Source: Datura wrightii
Taxonomy: Eukaryota > Streptophyta > Magnoliopsida > Solanales > Solanaceae
Direction: 5' to 3'
Length of the DNA stretch: 64,000 nt
Assembly: GCA_035772735.1 (NCBI GenBank)
Contig: JASDFA010000003.1
Span: forward strand, 154,641,001 to 154,705,000
The first letter of the stretch is position 1. Each line of letters opens with the position of its first letter. A program made the position numbers and the translations under genes. Under the pieces are notes generated by a model. It worked only from the letters and a program-made list of their open reading frames with translations. It was not told the origin of the DNA and did not search any database. Below, one piece after another: positions 1 to 12,514 of this stretch.

Positions 1-123
1 TCCTCCTCTAGAAATAGCAGGTCTTCATCCACAACCCCTACCCCTTTAGCTACCGTAAACAGCGGCTGCCACTGCTGGCTCGAGTGTTGCGTCTCTGTTG
101 CCATTGGCGCGTGTTCTCACCAT
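1..123 (-). pseudogene. 5' end of a Gypsy gag gene (partial, broken)
   Basis: On the minus strand an ATG at 123-121 opens a reading frame beginning MVRTRANGNRD, the sort of arginine-rich start common in plant Gypsy gag proteins. It lies about 210 bases inside a tRNA-Met-type primer-binding site, as expected for gag. The frame meets a stop after some 25 codons (near base 46), so this copy is broken, and the rest lies beyond the left edge. The assignment rests on position and N-terminal composition; no conserved gag domain is visible. Confidence 0.45.
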
Positions 124-329
124 CTGAGGAAAAAAGAATAAAAAGTTATTAAATACCAATTTGGATCAGCAGATACCAATTGGAATCAAGTAATCGCATG
201 AGAGGAAAGAAGAAAGGATTTTCCTAATGTTCTGCAGCCTCTCGAAGATAAGTTACGGACATCTCCATACCGATCCGCGAGACTTTACTACACCCATCTT
301 AGTGCAATTAGATCAATGAACCTAGAGAT

Positions 330-341
330 CTGATACCAATT
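330..341 (-). other. Primer-binding site, initiator-tRNA-Met type
   Basis: The minus strand reads ATTGGTATCAGA, containing the first ten bases of the plant initiator-Met tRNA complement (TGGTATCAGA). It lies immediately inside the LTR end at 343, so the element is on the minus strand with its 5' LTR to the right. Confidence 0.7.
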
Positions 342-342
342 T

Positions 343-2676
343 TGTCAGGACCCAGATAGCCATGATTGGCACCCACACAAACCCCCTGATTGGCAAATCA
401 ATGAATTCCCATATTCTAAACCCAACATAGAATATTCGTAAAAGAATAAAACTTATAATGAAACAATGAGTCATCAAACCAATACAATCTTCTTAAAACA
501 AACCAAACAATACTCTCAAGACCTGATTGTCATTGCACCTCAACGTCTAACTATAGTTCTAGAATTGTCTATCCAAAATAACAACAAAGTGAAAAGGAAG
601 AAGTCGTAATGTTTGAATGAAGAACATCTTCTGAAAGAGAGTAAATTAGCCCATCTTCCACCGCTCACCACTCAGATAGACTTCTGCAACTAAAGGTGGG
701 GGTGGGGACGAGAGGAGCTTCCTAGATCGAATATTACACTCAGAAAAGAAGTGCAAGTATAGGATCAGTACAAAACATAATACTGGTAAGCATCATCAGC
801 CGACCCTAAATAATAACAAGTATACACAATAATAATAATAATAATACAAGACTAGTTTTCAACATAAACCAAATGTACAGAACATTTCAAACACACTAGC
901 TCTACTCAAGGAACAACTAGCCTGCTCACTGGATTGGGTCGTTAGTTGCAGCGGTCATTCAACCGCTATAGCGGCCTCATCGCAACGAAAGAAGTCCCGT
1001 TGCAGTGCTATTGCTTTAGGCAGTAGTTCGACATAGCTGCACTTTCCCAATTCTTCAGTTCATCAGTTTCATCATTCACTTATTCCACCAATATCTCTGA
1101 GATAACGGACACTTAAGAACAACAATTAACACCACCACGTAACACTTGTGAGTTCAATAGGAAATCACAGAAAAATCCAATCATCAAGTTTCAACATTGG
1201 GAAAGGTCACACTTAGAACTAGAGACATGTTCTTCATCATCAACTTTACATAAAATAACCATAATTGACACAACCTCTTAGCACATTTTTCATACAACTT
1301 CATTTGCATATAATGATAACACACATAACATAACATATATAACATGAAATCCAAAGGTGACATGACGGGCATACGCCTCTGATATCTCACTATAAACCCT
1401 CAACCACAAAATTAGTATACACACATGCCAGAGGGTCTTATTTTTGCCCTTCCAGTCATGACCTGCGAGGGACTCTAGAAATTCATGTACTGTACCAGCG
1501 TGGTACCCGCTCTCACTCACACACTCATCAGATGCTACCCTCATACACAAGACACTCAATAATAACATTCGCTCCCCCGATACTCCCCTCGAGCTCGAGC
1601 CTCTTATTTCAGAAACAATACCACTTTAGCCATTTTCACCTTGTAACAACAACAATGTGCATTTTATGAATGTACACATATATACATATCAAATCATCAG
1701 AGTCTACTCTCCACTCCAACACTTTCTCAAACACATTACTCAATTCACATGATAAATTCATAAAACAAAGTTCACTACTCACTTTCATATGATCTCAACA
1801 ATGGATTATATTCATCTCATATCAACGAATGTCCGAAGACCAAATAAAATATGATCATTAATAAGCATACAAGCCATTATGAAGGGTCTAACCCTCTAAC
1901 CATAACCTACCTCAATTTTCAGACACAAAGAGTCAATTATTCCATCGGAGCCTTGCCCTTTCTCACAGCAAATTAAAGAGTAATTCATTACTCATTCTTC
2001 AAATTAAGGGTTTTAAAAGATCAAACCCTCCCTGTCATGGCACTTTTGAAAGTCAACCCCAATTTTTCCTAGTTCTAGTTCCCAATTCTCGTGCAACCCT
2101 TGCTCTCAATAATAATGTTAGGTGAGTGATCAAAACTTTTAAACATCAACCCAACTCACCCCTAATCACCCTACAATCCAGCGCTAGTTCAACATTCTAT
2201 GGTTTTTCTCTAGAAAAACTCCCACCATTAAAGGTCTACAAGGAATCTATGATCAACATTACTCATTTTAGGGATAGAGAACCGAAAATCTTACCTTGGG
2301 AGGAGAGTTCACAGCTTTGGAGAGTTTTTTTATTCTCTAGACCTTCTAATCGTATTTTTAAGAATAATATGGTAAAACCCTGTGATTCCCACTTAAAACT
2401 AACTTTCTGATTTCCGTCGTCCACTGTAGCAATAGCCTTTTCGCTGCGGCGGTTCTAGAGATTGCCTCTACAGTTCTCCATGGCGGGATTTTGACCGATA
2501 ACACAGTCTCACTACAGCGGGAAATGCACCGCTGCGGTGGTCCCTTAGACCACTAGCTACTCAAAATCCACCAGTTTTACACTTAGAAAATTTCACAACA
2601 CCTTATGTTCCTTCCCTAGTCTGTTTTCAGTGTTTTAGGCTCTTAACCATCCCGTAACAATGTCCACGTCATTCCA
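343..2676 (-). mobile_element. 5' LTR of a Gypsy-type element (family 'A')
   Basis: The plus strand begins TGTCAGGACCCAG next to the primer-binding site and ends near ACGTCATTCCA, giving an LTR of about 2.3 kb with TG...CA ends. The right end is inferred by likeness to the better-defined solo LTR at 34733-43614 and could be off by some tens of bases. A segment at 1424-1495 is shared with the LTR copies at 4.4, 6.6 and 36.05-36.12 kb. GC-rich short palindromes (for example CCGCTATAGCGG near 980) stand out from the AT-rich background. No gene is seen inside. Confidence 0.65.
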
Positions 2677-3400
2677 AGAGCAACTTCTTTTCTTTTATAA
2701 ATAGGAAGCTAAATTACTTCATTTGCATAACAGTTTGAAGAGCAACAAAAATGTCTCTCCCTTTCTCCTAATTTCTTTGTTTATATATCTTTGTTATCTT
2801 GTATTTTTATTATTATTTCTGTAATGACCCCTCCCATTGTTATGGGATGGTTAGGGCCTTCGCACCCTTTAAAACAAAACAAATCAATATTTATGCAGAA
2901 AAGTGCAAGAATTACATAAAATACAAGTTACCATAATGGGCATAAATATAAGCCACGCGTCAAGAGTATATCTAATCTGTAGGTTTGTGGCTTCTTCTAT
3001 TAAGTTTATGGACATATCACACAAACCCAAAATGCTAACAACAACAAAATAAGAAGGTAAATTAGAAAATATTTGAAAAACTATCATAAAGAATAAAAAA
3101 ATGTAAAAACTTCATATTACCTATTAAAAGGTGTAGAGTATGATCATGACACAAAGACATATTTTTCAAATTGAGTTTATTTAATGGTACAGATCTTCAT
3201 TAGAGGATTGTGTATAAATACTATTGTAACTAGTAGAAGCTTAGAAGATGAAACAATTTGAAGATGAATAGGTAGTATATGAAATAATAATTAAAAAAAT
3301 TTAAAAATGTAAACTACAATAATTACTGGGAGGTGAAACAATCCTCCTCATTTACTCGATTCAACTAATGACTTTATGATCATTTATTTTTGTTTTAATC

Positions 3401-3402
<2 letters not shown>

Positions 3403-3468
<66 letters not shown>
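3403..3468. repeat. Compound microsatellite (CA)n(TA)n
   Basis: About 19 units of CA run directly into about 12 units of TA. This is read directly from the sequence. Confidence 0.97.
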
Positions 3469-3471
<3 letters not shown>

Positions 3472-3598
3472 AATATATTAGATATTTAATGGTAAAATAT
3501 TATTATTTAATTAAATATTTTATTATATTTTAATTTACTACATGGATAAAAAGATAATCCAACTTTTAAGATAAGGGTTTTTCACTTTTAGTATAATA

Positions 3599-3760
3599 TA
3601 ATTATTATTATTATTATTATTGTTATGATTTATTTATTAATTAATAATTATTATTATTTATATTTATTATTATTTGTTATTTACATTTATATTTATTCTC
3701 TTTATTATTATTTATATTTATTTATTATTATTTATTTATTTTAATTTTTCACTTTTTGGC
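3599..3760. repeat. Degenerate TTA/ATT trinucleotide-rich stretch
   Basis: Repeated TTATTATTA words are mixed with TTTA words over about 160 bases. It is low-complexity sequence with no coding potential. Confidence 0.85.
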
Positions 3761-4249
3761 TACACACTTATATAGTAATGAATATATAAATATGATATAA
3801 TAAAATATTAATATTTATTTATGTATTAACTAAATTTTAATTTAGTGAAGGAGTAAAATGGTAATCTAACTTTCAACTTAGGGGCATCCCACTTATATAA
3901 TAATATGATTAATAGAAAATTTTATATTGATGTAATATTGTGATGGGTCATAGGTATTAAACTATTGTATCTTGAAAATTGAACTTATTGGTATTGGACA
4001 CATATGATATGAGTAATTGAGTAGGGTTATATATAAGGTATAAAAATTTTGGATTTTCAAATTTTACCAAAAATCCATAATACTAAATTTGATATACCAT
4101 CCAAAATCCATAAATTTTAAAAATAAAATCCATAATCCAAAAATTCAACCCAATTATCCAAAAAATTCGAATTTCGGTTTGAATTTTGGATTGACCCAAA
4201 CTATGCCCACCCCTAGAGTTGAGGGAGCAAGATGAGGCCTCCCAAGGTT

Positions 4250-5546
4250 CAAATAAACTAACTGAGTGGTAAAACACCAAAATATTTGAATGAAAGTGGA
4301 TAATATAATTGTCCTGAGATGAGTGGCTCATGCTCGAGGGGAGCATCCGAACGAGAAATGATGGTTGAGTGGCTCGTGTTCGAGGGGAGCATCCAGATGA
4401 GCGGATTAGTGCGAGCAGGTATCACGTTGGTACAATATATAGATTTCTAGGGTCCCCTATAGGTCATGACTGAAATGGCAGAAATAAAATCCTATGTCAT
4501 ATGTGTACATCGATGTTCAGTGTTGGAGTGTTTGTGGTGATGTGACGGAGGTGTATCCCCGGCATATCACCATTCGTTACATTAATTGACTGGGTGTAAA
4601 GAAATTAGATCAGTCTAGGACTGTAAGAATTTGAATGTACTAAACTTCTGGCCATTCATTTTGTGTATTCGATTTGTTGATGTGTTTATGATGATTTGAT
4701 AGTATATAGTTAAATAGGAACTCATGATGAGTTGTGAAACATATCGTGAGTGGTTCATTGTATACTCCCTGTGGTTATGATATGTTGATCGTTTATTGAT
4801 GGCTATGAGTAGCTTGGATGGTCATGATAAGTAGAATGTGAAAAGAGTTAAGAGAACTGTAGTTGTGCAACTAAGTCAAGCTACTACCGAGGCAGTACTA
4901 CTGTAGCAGGACATATTCCACCATGGCGAGATCGTGGAAGTGATCAAGTGACCGCTGTAGTGAGGCCCAATCCAGTGAGTAGTCCGGCTAACACCCTATA
5001 TTGATTGAACTCCTAAATGATTATGAATTACTGAAATTGTGTTCTGAGGTGATTGCATATTGTTATTTCGCGTATATGTATTATTATTTAAGGTCGTTCA
5101 ATTATGTCTACCAGTATTGTGTTTTATACTGATGCTACCCCTACACTTCTTTTCTTAGTGTAGACCTCAATCTCGGAAGCTCATCTCGACCTCATCTCTA
5201 GAGTAGTAGTAGATTTGTAGGAAGGTGGGTGGTTCAAGGTGTGTTGTTCGACTCCTCTGCAGAAGATATCTTTTGTCTAGACATTGATTTTCTTATTTTC
5301 TTGAATTACTCTTTTTAGACATTGTTAGGTATATATCCTCATGTACAATAACCTTCAGGTTCTGGGGATGTTTTTAAATAGTTGGATGTTATTTTTCTTT
5401 CCATTCAAGTAATGCTTCTGTTATCCATTTTTACAATGTGATTTGCTCATATATGTTGGTGGTTTTTGGTAACTAGTTGGAATTCTTTGGTTTGCCCACC
5501 AGAGGGAATAGTGTGGGTGCCAATCACGGCCTATTGGGTCATGACA
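4250..5546 (+). mobile_element. 3' part of a Gypsy-type LTR, plus orientation (copy B)
   Basis: The copy ends with GGGTGCCAATCACGGCC...GGGTCATGACA, matching in reverse the TGTCAGGACCCAGATAGCC... end of the LTR at 343. It shares the block near 4440-4510 (an 'atttctagggtcccct' word followed by 'aggtcatgac') with the other copies. The 5' part is missing or too diverged to place, so the left limit is approximate. There is no coding sequence. Confidence 0.6.
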
Positions 5547-7462
5547 TCAGGTGCGACTTTTCAAGGGAAAGAGCAGTTTCTTCATTCAAGGTAAGATTTT
5601 CTTGTTCATTTTTTCATCTTTTGATCCTATAACACCCTAGAATCAATGGGTGCTCTTTAATGGTGAATTTCAAGTTGAAAAATCATAGAACCATGAAAGT
5701 CAGGGTAAGTTGATGGGTGTTGATGTTTATGTATTTCTAGGCATAAAAGTATGTAATTAATACTTCCTAGGGTGAATGCGAATGTACTAGTTCATCAATG
5801 TGGTAGATTTAGACCTCGAATTCGATAAAGTGTGGACCTTTATCATTAAAAACTGCTTTAAAGGGGGTTTAAAGGAGTATAAAATCTATAAACTAGGTTG
5901 GAATGATCCTTTTGGGGCGAGATTATGATGACTTAACCCATGAGTAACAAATTGAACCTCGACAATAGGTAGAACAGGGTAGGTATTGAATTCCCAAGCT
6001 TTGATTTAAGAGGTAGATGATTGAATGCTACTTATTTGCTTGTTGTAGACTTTTAACAATCTAAAGCATTGAGGAAAAGCAAGGTTCCTACAGAATATCT
6101 TGAAATATGAGTCCTCTAGTTGAGGTAGGTTACAGTTTTATGTTGAGTTAGACTTTGTCTAATGCCTTGTCTGTATTATGACCTGATGAGCATGCTTGGT
6201 TAGTCTTCGGATGTTAATTGTGATAGAGACTATGGTGACTTAGCTATGCTATCCGAATGAGTTCTAAATTTGTCTAAGTCTATAAATATTGCTCATGATT
6301 TTAAAGTGCAATTTTAATAATCAATATGTACTTATAATTTGTCTTGTGTGATGACTGATTTAAGCGCATATTAAAATATGTTGATGAATATTAGGTAATA
6401 CAACATTATCCTAAGATGAGAGGCTTGTGTCCCCGGGGAGTATCCAGATGAGCGATTGTGTGTGATTGGGTAATATACCTTGAATCTGAGATAAGTGGTT
6501 CGAGTCCAAGAGAAGCATCCGGACGAGTAATTACATTATGAATCACTCATGTTTGAGAGGATCGTATCTGAACGAGCAGATGAGTGAGAGCAGGTACCAT
6601 GCTGATATAGTACATGAATTTCTAGAGTCCCCTACAGGTCATGACCGAAAGGAAAATCATAATACCCTCTGGAATGTGTGTACAGATATGAGATTGATGA
6701 GTGAATAACATGAGATCAGATTCAGTACAGAGTGAAACTGCTAAAATATAGAGCTATATAACTGTATGTTTATTGTGGACATGATTCCATGGCATTTATT
6801 TTGACCTGTATTCTTTATAATGTGTGATGATTTGTTGTCCAATTTTGAGAACTATATATTTTCTATGGTTGGTAAAGTTTGGCCCGATGAATGAATAGTA
6901 CTGCTTAATATTAATGACTATATAGATGTATAAGCTAGGTGAACTTTGTGTCTGGTAGTTGGTGTCTCTTGTTTGTTTATTGATTTATACTGAATACTTG
7001 TTATTATTCAAAGTCGGCTTTTGATGCCTACCAATATATAATGTTTGCACTGATGCTGCTCATGCACTTCTTTTCTGAGTGCAGACTATGATCCAGGGAG
7101 TTTGTTGAGACCTCACTTTTAGAGTCGTTTGGCACTTGATCTGAGGGTGAGATGACTTATATCTAGGATTTCTTAAATCCTTTTTATGTAGATGTCTATT
7201 TATTCCAGACACTGATTTGCATTTTTTGTTATTTTGCTACTCTTAGACATTATTAGTTAGAGTCCTTTGTACAATAACTTTGGGATCTTCAGAGTTGTAA
7301 TAGAAAGTCTCACTGCTATTTCTTATTCTTGTTTTGAAGACTTTCGCTATTTATTTCATGAGTATTCTATTTTAATTAGAATGAATGTACGAATGCTAGT
7401 TTAGTTGGAAAATACTGATTCTCTCATGGGGGGGTGTCAATCACGGTCATTGGATCGTGACA
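5547..7462 (+). mobile_element. Second, 5'-truncated LTR copy fused to the first (copy C)
   Basis: Directly after the CA end of copy B the sequence continues with an interior part of the same LTR family. The segment around 5580-5610, ending in a CAAGGTAAG word, matches the reverse complement of 2290-2340 in LTR A. The copy ends with a TCAATCACGG...GATCGTGACA terminus at 7462. A block at 6590-6680 is shared with the other copies. No gene is present. Confidence 0.55.
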
Positions 7463-8330
7463 ATTTCATAATATGTTATCAACATGAGGTTTTATCATAT
7501 TGTCTACATTCTCTAAAAAGATCAAAACAAAATAGTTTGAAACTTCAATACATCTACCAAATCAAGGTGAGATTATACTTCTCAAACAATCTCCAGGTAA
7601 GTATTGAATCAGATCTGTTAGAATTTTAATTTTGTTGTATCAGAAATAGTTTGATCAAATAACTACTATGAACTCTCGATTATGGTGATATATAGAGTAT
7701 TATTGTTAAATTCCTCTGTTTCCCTAAAGTATATTGGCACTTCTTCATGAGGGTTAAGTTTTGATAGATTCTATTATGTGAAAAACATTCGTGTAGTTGT
7801 TAACTTACTTCTCAACACGTGTATCATTTTATTATATGTATATTATAAAGTATACTTTACATAAAAGATACACTCAAACTCTAGTTGAGTTTGCATATGT
7901 CCTTGCAATATTTTATGTCTAGTTATGACTAGATTTATTAATTTATATCTATGATTATTTAAAGTGGTTAAATTTGGCGGCTTATATTAGTTTCTAAAGT
8001 AATAATTGTTTTGAAATCAAATATACTCTAAAAGATATATAAGAAAAAATTTCTGCATCATATGTATGTTTCGATTTGCTACTAGAGTAGCAATCTCATA
8101 AAATAGATTATAATCTATCACAATTTAATATGCTTCAAAACATGTTCAAATGATTATTTTTCATTCTTAAAGAATGAGAATTTCTAATAATATTACAACT
8201 ACAAATCCATTCCCTAAAGTGAATGTGACAATATTTAGTAAAACTTATAAATACCGACGTGCACTTGATTGTGAAAGTATCACAACTCACCTCCATAATA
8301 AGCATAATAATTGAGAATAGATATTTTACA
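7463..8330. other. AT-rich DNA, nothing recognised
   Basis: No coding region, RNA gene or clear repeat structure was seen. The sequence is AT-rich and has many stops in all frames. Confidence 0.6.
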
Positions 8331-8745
8331 TATTATATTTTACTCCCGAAGTAGTAGAATTTAAAATTTATTCCTGAAGTGCTAAATTTTAAATTTACTC
8401 ATTAAGCGATAAACCTAAAATTTACTACTGAAGTAGTAAAATCTTGAAATTTACTCCTGAATTAGTAAGGCTCGTGGATTTACTCCCTAAATAGTAAGAA
8501 TCTAACATCTAATTATAGTAGAACTCTGCTCCTGAAGTAATAAAATTTAGAATTCTATTCCCGAAGTAGTAGAACTTCAAACTTTCCTCCCAGAATAGTA
8601 GAATTCTATTTTTGAAGTAGTAGAACTTCGAACTTTACTACATAAGTAGAACTTCAATTTTACTCCGAAGTAGTAGAATTTCAAAATTTACTCTCGAAGT
8701 AGTAAAATTTTGGACTTCATTCCTGAAAATAAATTTTTAAAATTT
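8330..8745 (+). repeat. Degenerate minisatellite built on 'gaagtagtagaa...'
   Basis: About ten diverged units of 35-50 bases share the words CTCCTGAAGTAGTA and GAATTT. Two units contain the short inverted repeat GAAGTAGTAGAACTTC (8563-8578 and 8614-8629). The array lies upstream of a Copia pol remnant and may belong to the same element. Confidence 0.7.
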
Positions 8746-8975
8746 TCTCCTGAACAAGAAATAATTCGAAAAATATCTGAGAATATTCTGAAGCAATGTC
8801 TTTATGTTCTTGAACAAATTAATAATTTGAAATTTTTTGAGAAATATTTTGAAATAATATCTTCTTGTGCTTGAACAAAATAATGAGCTATTGATGAATG
8901 TTGTATTTCAAGCACATTCAAATGATCGGATCTAATTCCCCGAAGTAAATAAAAGTAATCTCACAACTTACCTCC

Positions 8976-8979
8976 TAGA

Positions 8980-9022
<43 letters not shown>
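8976..9022. repeat. (AT)n microsatellite
   Basis: About 22 uninterrupted AT units are read directly from the sequence. Confidence 0.95.
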
Positions 9023-9026
<4 letters not shown>

Positions 9027-9299
9027 GTCATTGTAATATGTGTATGTACATCATGAATAATTTTATAAACTTTTTTAAAAAACAAAAAGAATCAAAGTAG
9101 AATGCTTTTTATTATAATCACATTGGTACGTTATGGTTCGTTGTTATTTATTTCCTCGAAGGAAATATTAATTTATCTTTCCCTGAATGATATGATTACT
9201 ATGTGGTTGTTGTTGTGATAAAAATATTCAAATGTTAATGGCGAATCTCTCCGAAAGAGAGGTTTGAAGTTTATCACTTAATATTTATTTTTTTACACT

Positions 9300-9980
9300 C
9301 GCAATTCTGAGTAATATTTGATAGTGCAAGAATTAATGATTAAGGACTCCAGAAGAGCTAATTATTTGTATACAAGAATCATGAGATAAATAATATGCAA
9401 ACAATATTTGATCATGGATAATTAATTGAAGTCTCTCAAAGAGAGTATATATGATAGAACCTTTTAATCTTATGTCGTAATATACTAAGTTGTTAAGATT
9501 GAAATACAAATTGTGGTAAACCTGAAATTTACCAGCAATAGGACTGATTATCATATTGAGTCTACAAATGATTGGAAGAATTGAATATCTCCAAGTTACT
9601 CTGGGTAAAAAATACATAAGTGAAAAGCTATTCGGGCATATGATGAAATCACATGTCACAACAAATAAGAGGTTTATTGATGTGAAACTCATGCCATAGT
9701 AAACCTAAGGTTTACTAGAGCAAATAACACATATCATAGTAAACTTGAAGTTTACTAGAACATATAATTTTATCAATTGACATGACCATTTTGGCCATTC
9801 TAATATGATGTGCTAATTGAGTATTAAGAATATATTAAAGAATTAGAAGATTCTTCAAAAATCCTTTTGTGTCACTTATTCTCAAGATAAGTTGATTATA
9901 CCAACTAATAAGTTGGGACTAAGTTTCCTAAATTCTGAAAAGTATAAAAGGTGAATATAAGGTGGTTCACCCGACATGTG
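9300..9980 (+). pseudogene. Ty1/Copia pol remnant (pre-integrase to start of integrase)
   Basis: Plus-strand frames give fragments that resemble the GAG-pre-integrase region of plant Copia elements. There is a block like GRIEYLQVTLGKKYISEKL near 9570-9630, a 'VTTNKRFID' block near 9655-9685, and a diverged stretch before the integrase core near 9890-9980. Frames change repeatedly and stops are frequent. The remnant stops abruptly at about 9980, where unrelated repeat DNA begins. The identification comes from remembered family character and should be treated as probable, not certain. Confidence 0.5.
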
Positions 9981-10142
9981 ATACGACCCCAGCCTATCCA
10001 TCAACTATAAAACAAAAGACAAAAAAACCTCTGAAGTATGGAAAGTCCAAAAAGAAGGATCTAGCCAATCCACTAAGACTCAAATACGCTACTAAAAAGG
10101 TCCACGTAATTGTCTGTTAGATCTTGCAGGCAAGAAAGCAAC

Positions 10143-10147
10143 GACCC
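10143..10147. repeat. Target-site duplication, left copy (gaccc)
   Basis: The five bases GACCC precede the TG of the 5' LTR at 10148 and recur at 27346-27350 after the CA of the 3' LTR. This fixes both ends of the element. Confidence 0.9.
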
Positions 10148-12355
10148 TGTAATACCCCGGAAGTGCCCAAGACAAGACTCGGGATCTGAAATGAGAAGTA
10201 GAAGGAAATCTAAAATTGTTACTCAGAGCGACTCGTTGTACGAGTCGTTGGTGGGACTAACGACCCGTTGGAATTGCCCGGGATGAGAATTTACAAGGTA
10301 GGCTAGGAAGTAACGGGTCTCAGGACGACCCGTTGGTTGAAGAAATGAATCGTTGGGAGGAGTCATTAGGAGGATGGTCTTGGGAAATGAAGGCTAGCAC
10401 GAGTCATGGGACGACACATTGTTGGGAGCAACGAGTTGTTGTGAGTGGCCATTGGGAGGAATCTCAGGATAGGGGCAGTGGTGACTACGATTGGCAGCGA
10501 TGAGTCATTGGAGCTTGTAATGACTCATCCTGTCCGATCGTGGTAGAATACCTGAGACTAAAATCAGGGATGAGACAATGAGAGGAACGACGACTCGTGC
10601 GAGCTTGTAACAATCCATTGGATCAGTCGTGGTCACTGGCAGTGCAGATTTTTCAGATTTTTTATTAAGGGTATTTTCATCATTTCTAAGTCCTAGAGTC
10701 CTAAACTATGTCATTTTAAGCTCTGAATAGTGTGTTTTAAGGGGGGTAAGTCCATTCTAAGTATCTCCACTCTATGCATGCAACCTAGAGCCTTCCTTGA
10801 AGATCAAGTTTGAGAGATTTCATCAAATTCTCTTCAATTTCATATGGTCTTTCAAGTGGGAGCGTGAAATCGATTTACCCAGGTATGTGAGGCTATGAAC
10901 GAGAGTTTCTTTTATTCCCATGCTCTAGTTTCTTCTCAAATTCTATGGATTTAAATTCTAAATTCAAATTTCATGATCTATGGGGTTTATCCCGATTCTT
11001 GTGAATTTCTCTATGATCTATCTATGGGTCGATTCTCTTCATGTATCAAATCATGTTTTATATTTTATGGGCAGATTTTATAACTATTTCAACTATAAAT
11101 TTATATATTTGAATTTCCATTTAATTATGTTAAATTATGTATATTTCTTGAAAAGTCAAGTTATAATTTCATTATGATCTTGATTTTCTTTATCCCATTA
11201 CGATTTATGATTTATGATATGAATTCTCTTAAATTCTCATCATGAATTTATGAATGGCTAGTATATCAATGTTTACAAGTATGCATGAATTTCATAATTT
11301 ATGGATTTATGACTCTAGGCCAATTTGTGAGCCCTTATTCATGGCCAATCATGTATTTTTAAGTATGATCCAATATGTTATGTTGTAATTGTCCATGTAC
11401 CTAATTAATTATTTATGATTATGATATGAGTCATGTGCATGTTTTTGGAAGCAGTGTCTAGCACCGAGTAGCCCGACATTCAAAGGACTACACCAGTATC
11501 TTAGAACTACGTGCCACTGTAGGTTTATGTATCCAAATGTTAATGTTACTGGATCCTCATGATATCACATAATGCACGTCTCTTGCCTAGAAAGCCTGGG
11601 ACGACTCTGGCCACTTGAACGAGATAGTTGAGGAATCATGTAAGCTCTATTATGATGGTGTCAGTTATGACGAGTCCTCCCATTGTTCCTCATGACTTAT
11701 GCATGGTTATGTTTATGTTACTTTGGCTCAAGTCATATCTAAATGAAGTTTTCACCTATGATTATGATTACGACTGATTTATGAATGTATTGAAAACCTT
11801 GAGCTCTTATGTTTACATTATGATATTTATATTATGATCATATTGTCCTATTCTTATGAGCTCTTATGTACTTTAACTGTCCGTTTTTACTTACCTTGCA
11901 TACTCATTACATTCTAAGTACTGACTGCATGCTCTATGTTGTATCATTTCATTATACAGGTCCGAGGGATCAGTCTCAGTCGTACCATTAGCCCCTGCTT
12001 CCCTCTCAGGCCTGTCCAACCAGTGTCGCTGACCTCATCCTTCGAGGACATATAGACATCTATAGTTTTCTATGTTATTTCAATTTCAAACTTTGTCAAG
12101 ATAGTGGGGGGTGTTGTCCCATCAGTTCATCAGTTATGTTAGAGGCTTTTTAGACGTTATGTAGAAATCAGCTTGTTGTTGTTGATTCAGTTTTAGCTTG
12201 ATATATATGTAGCAGACTTTTTCTATGTTGATTATGTTGAACTTCCGCTTTATGATGTTGAGTATAGATGTTATGTTTATGCCATGGGTCGACTTGGAGC
12301 CTCTCAGGGTATTTTATCTCATGTCTCGATCTGGATCTACGTTCAGGTCATGATA
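10148..12355 (+). repeat. 5' LTR of the chromovirus
   Basis: It begins TGTAATACCCCGGAAG and ends ...GGTCATGATA, where the other LTR ends ...GATCGTGACA, so the final CA has mutated here. A cluster of ACGACCCGTTGG/GACTCGTTG words occupies about 10230-10640. It is 2208 bp, against 2206 bp for the 3' LTR once the nested insertion is discounted. Confidence 0.9.
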
Positions 12356-12359
12356 AACT

Positions 12360-12371
12360 TGGTATCAGAGC
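12360..12371 (+). other. Primer-binding site, initiator-tRNA-Met type
   Basis: TGGTATCAGAGC lies four bases after the 5' LTR. It is a perfect match to the usual 12-base plant tRNA-iMet complement. Confidence 0.92.
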
Positions 12372-12514
12372 ACTAGGTTTTGAAGTGTTCTAGGGTGTCT
12401 GAGAGCCGCGTTAGGTAGAGTCTTTTTCATAGGAGTGAAGCGCGCCACACTTATGATGAAGCGTCTATGAGACATTTAGGAAATGTTCCCTTCTTTCATG
12501 GCGTTTGTAGAATC

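Larger units (their letters stand above)
2677..4249. other. AT-rich DNA without a gene
   Basis: No open frame with recognisable protein is present. The stretch contains the compound dinucleotide repeat at 3403-3468, a long TTA/ATT-rich run near 3599-3760, and A-rich sequence with repeated 'aaaatccataa' words near 4060-4150. Confidence 0.7.
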
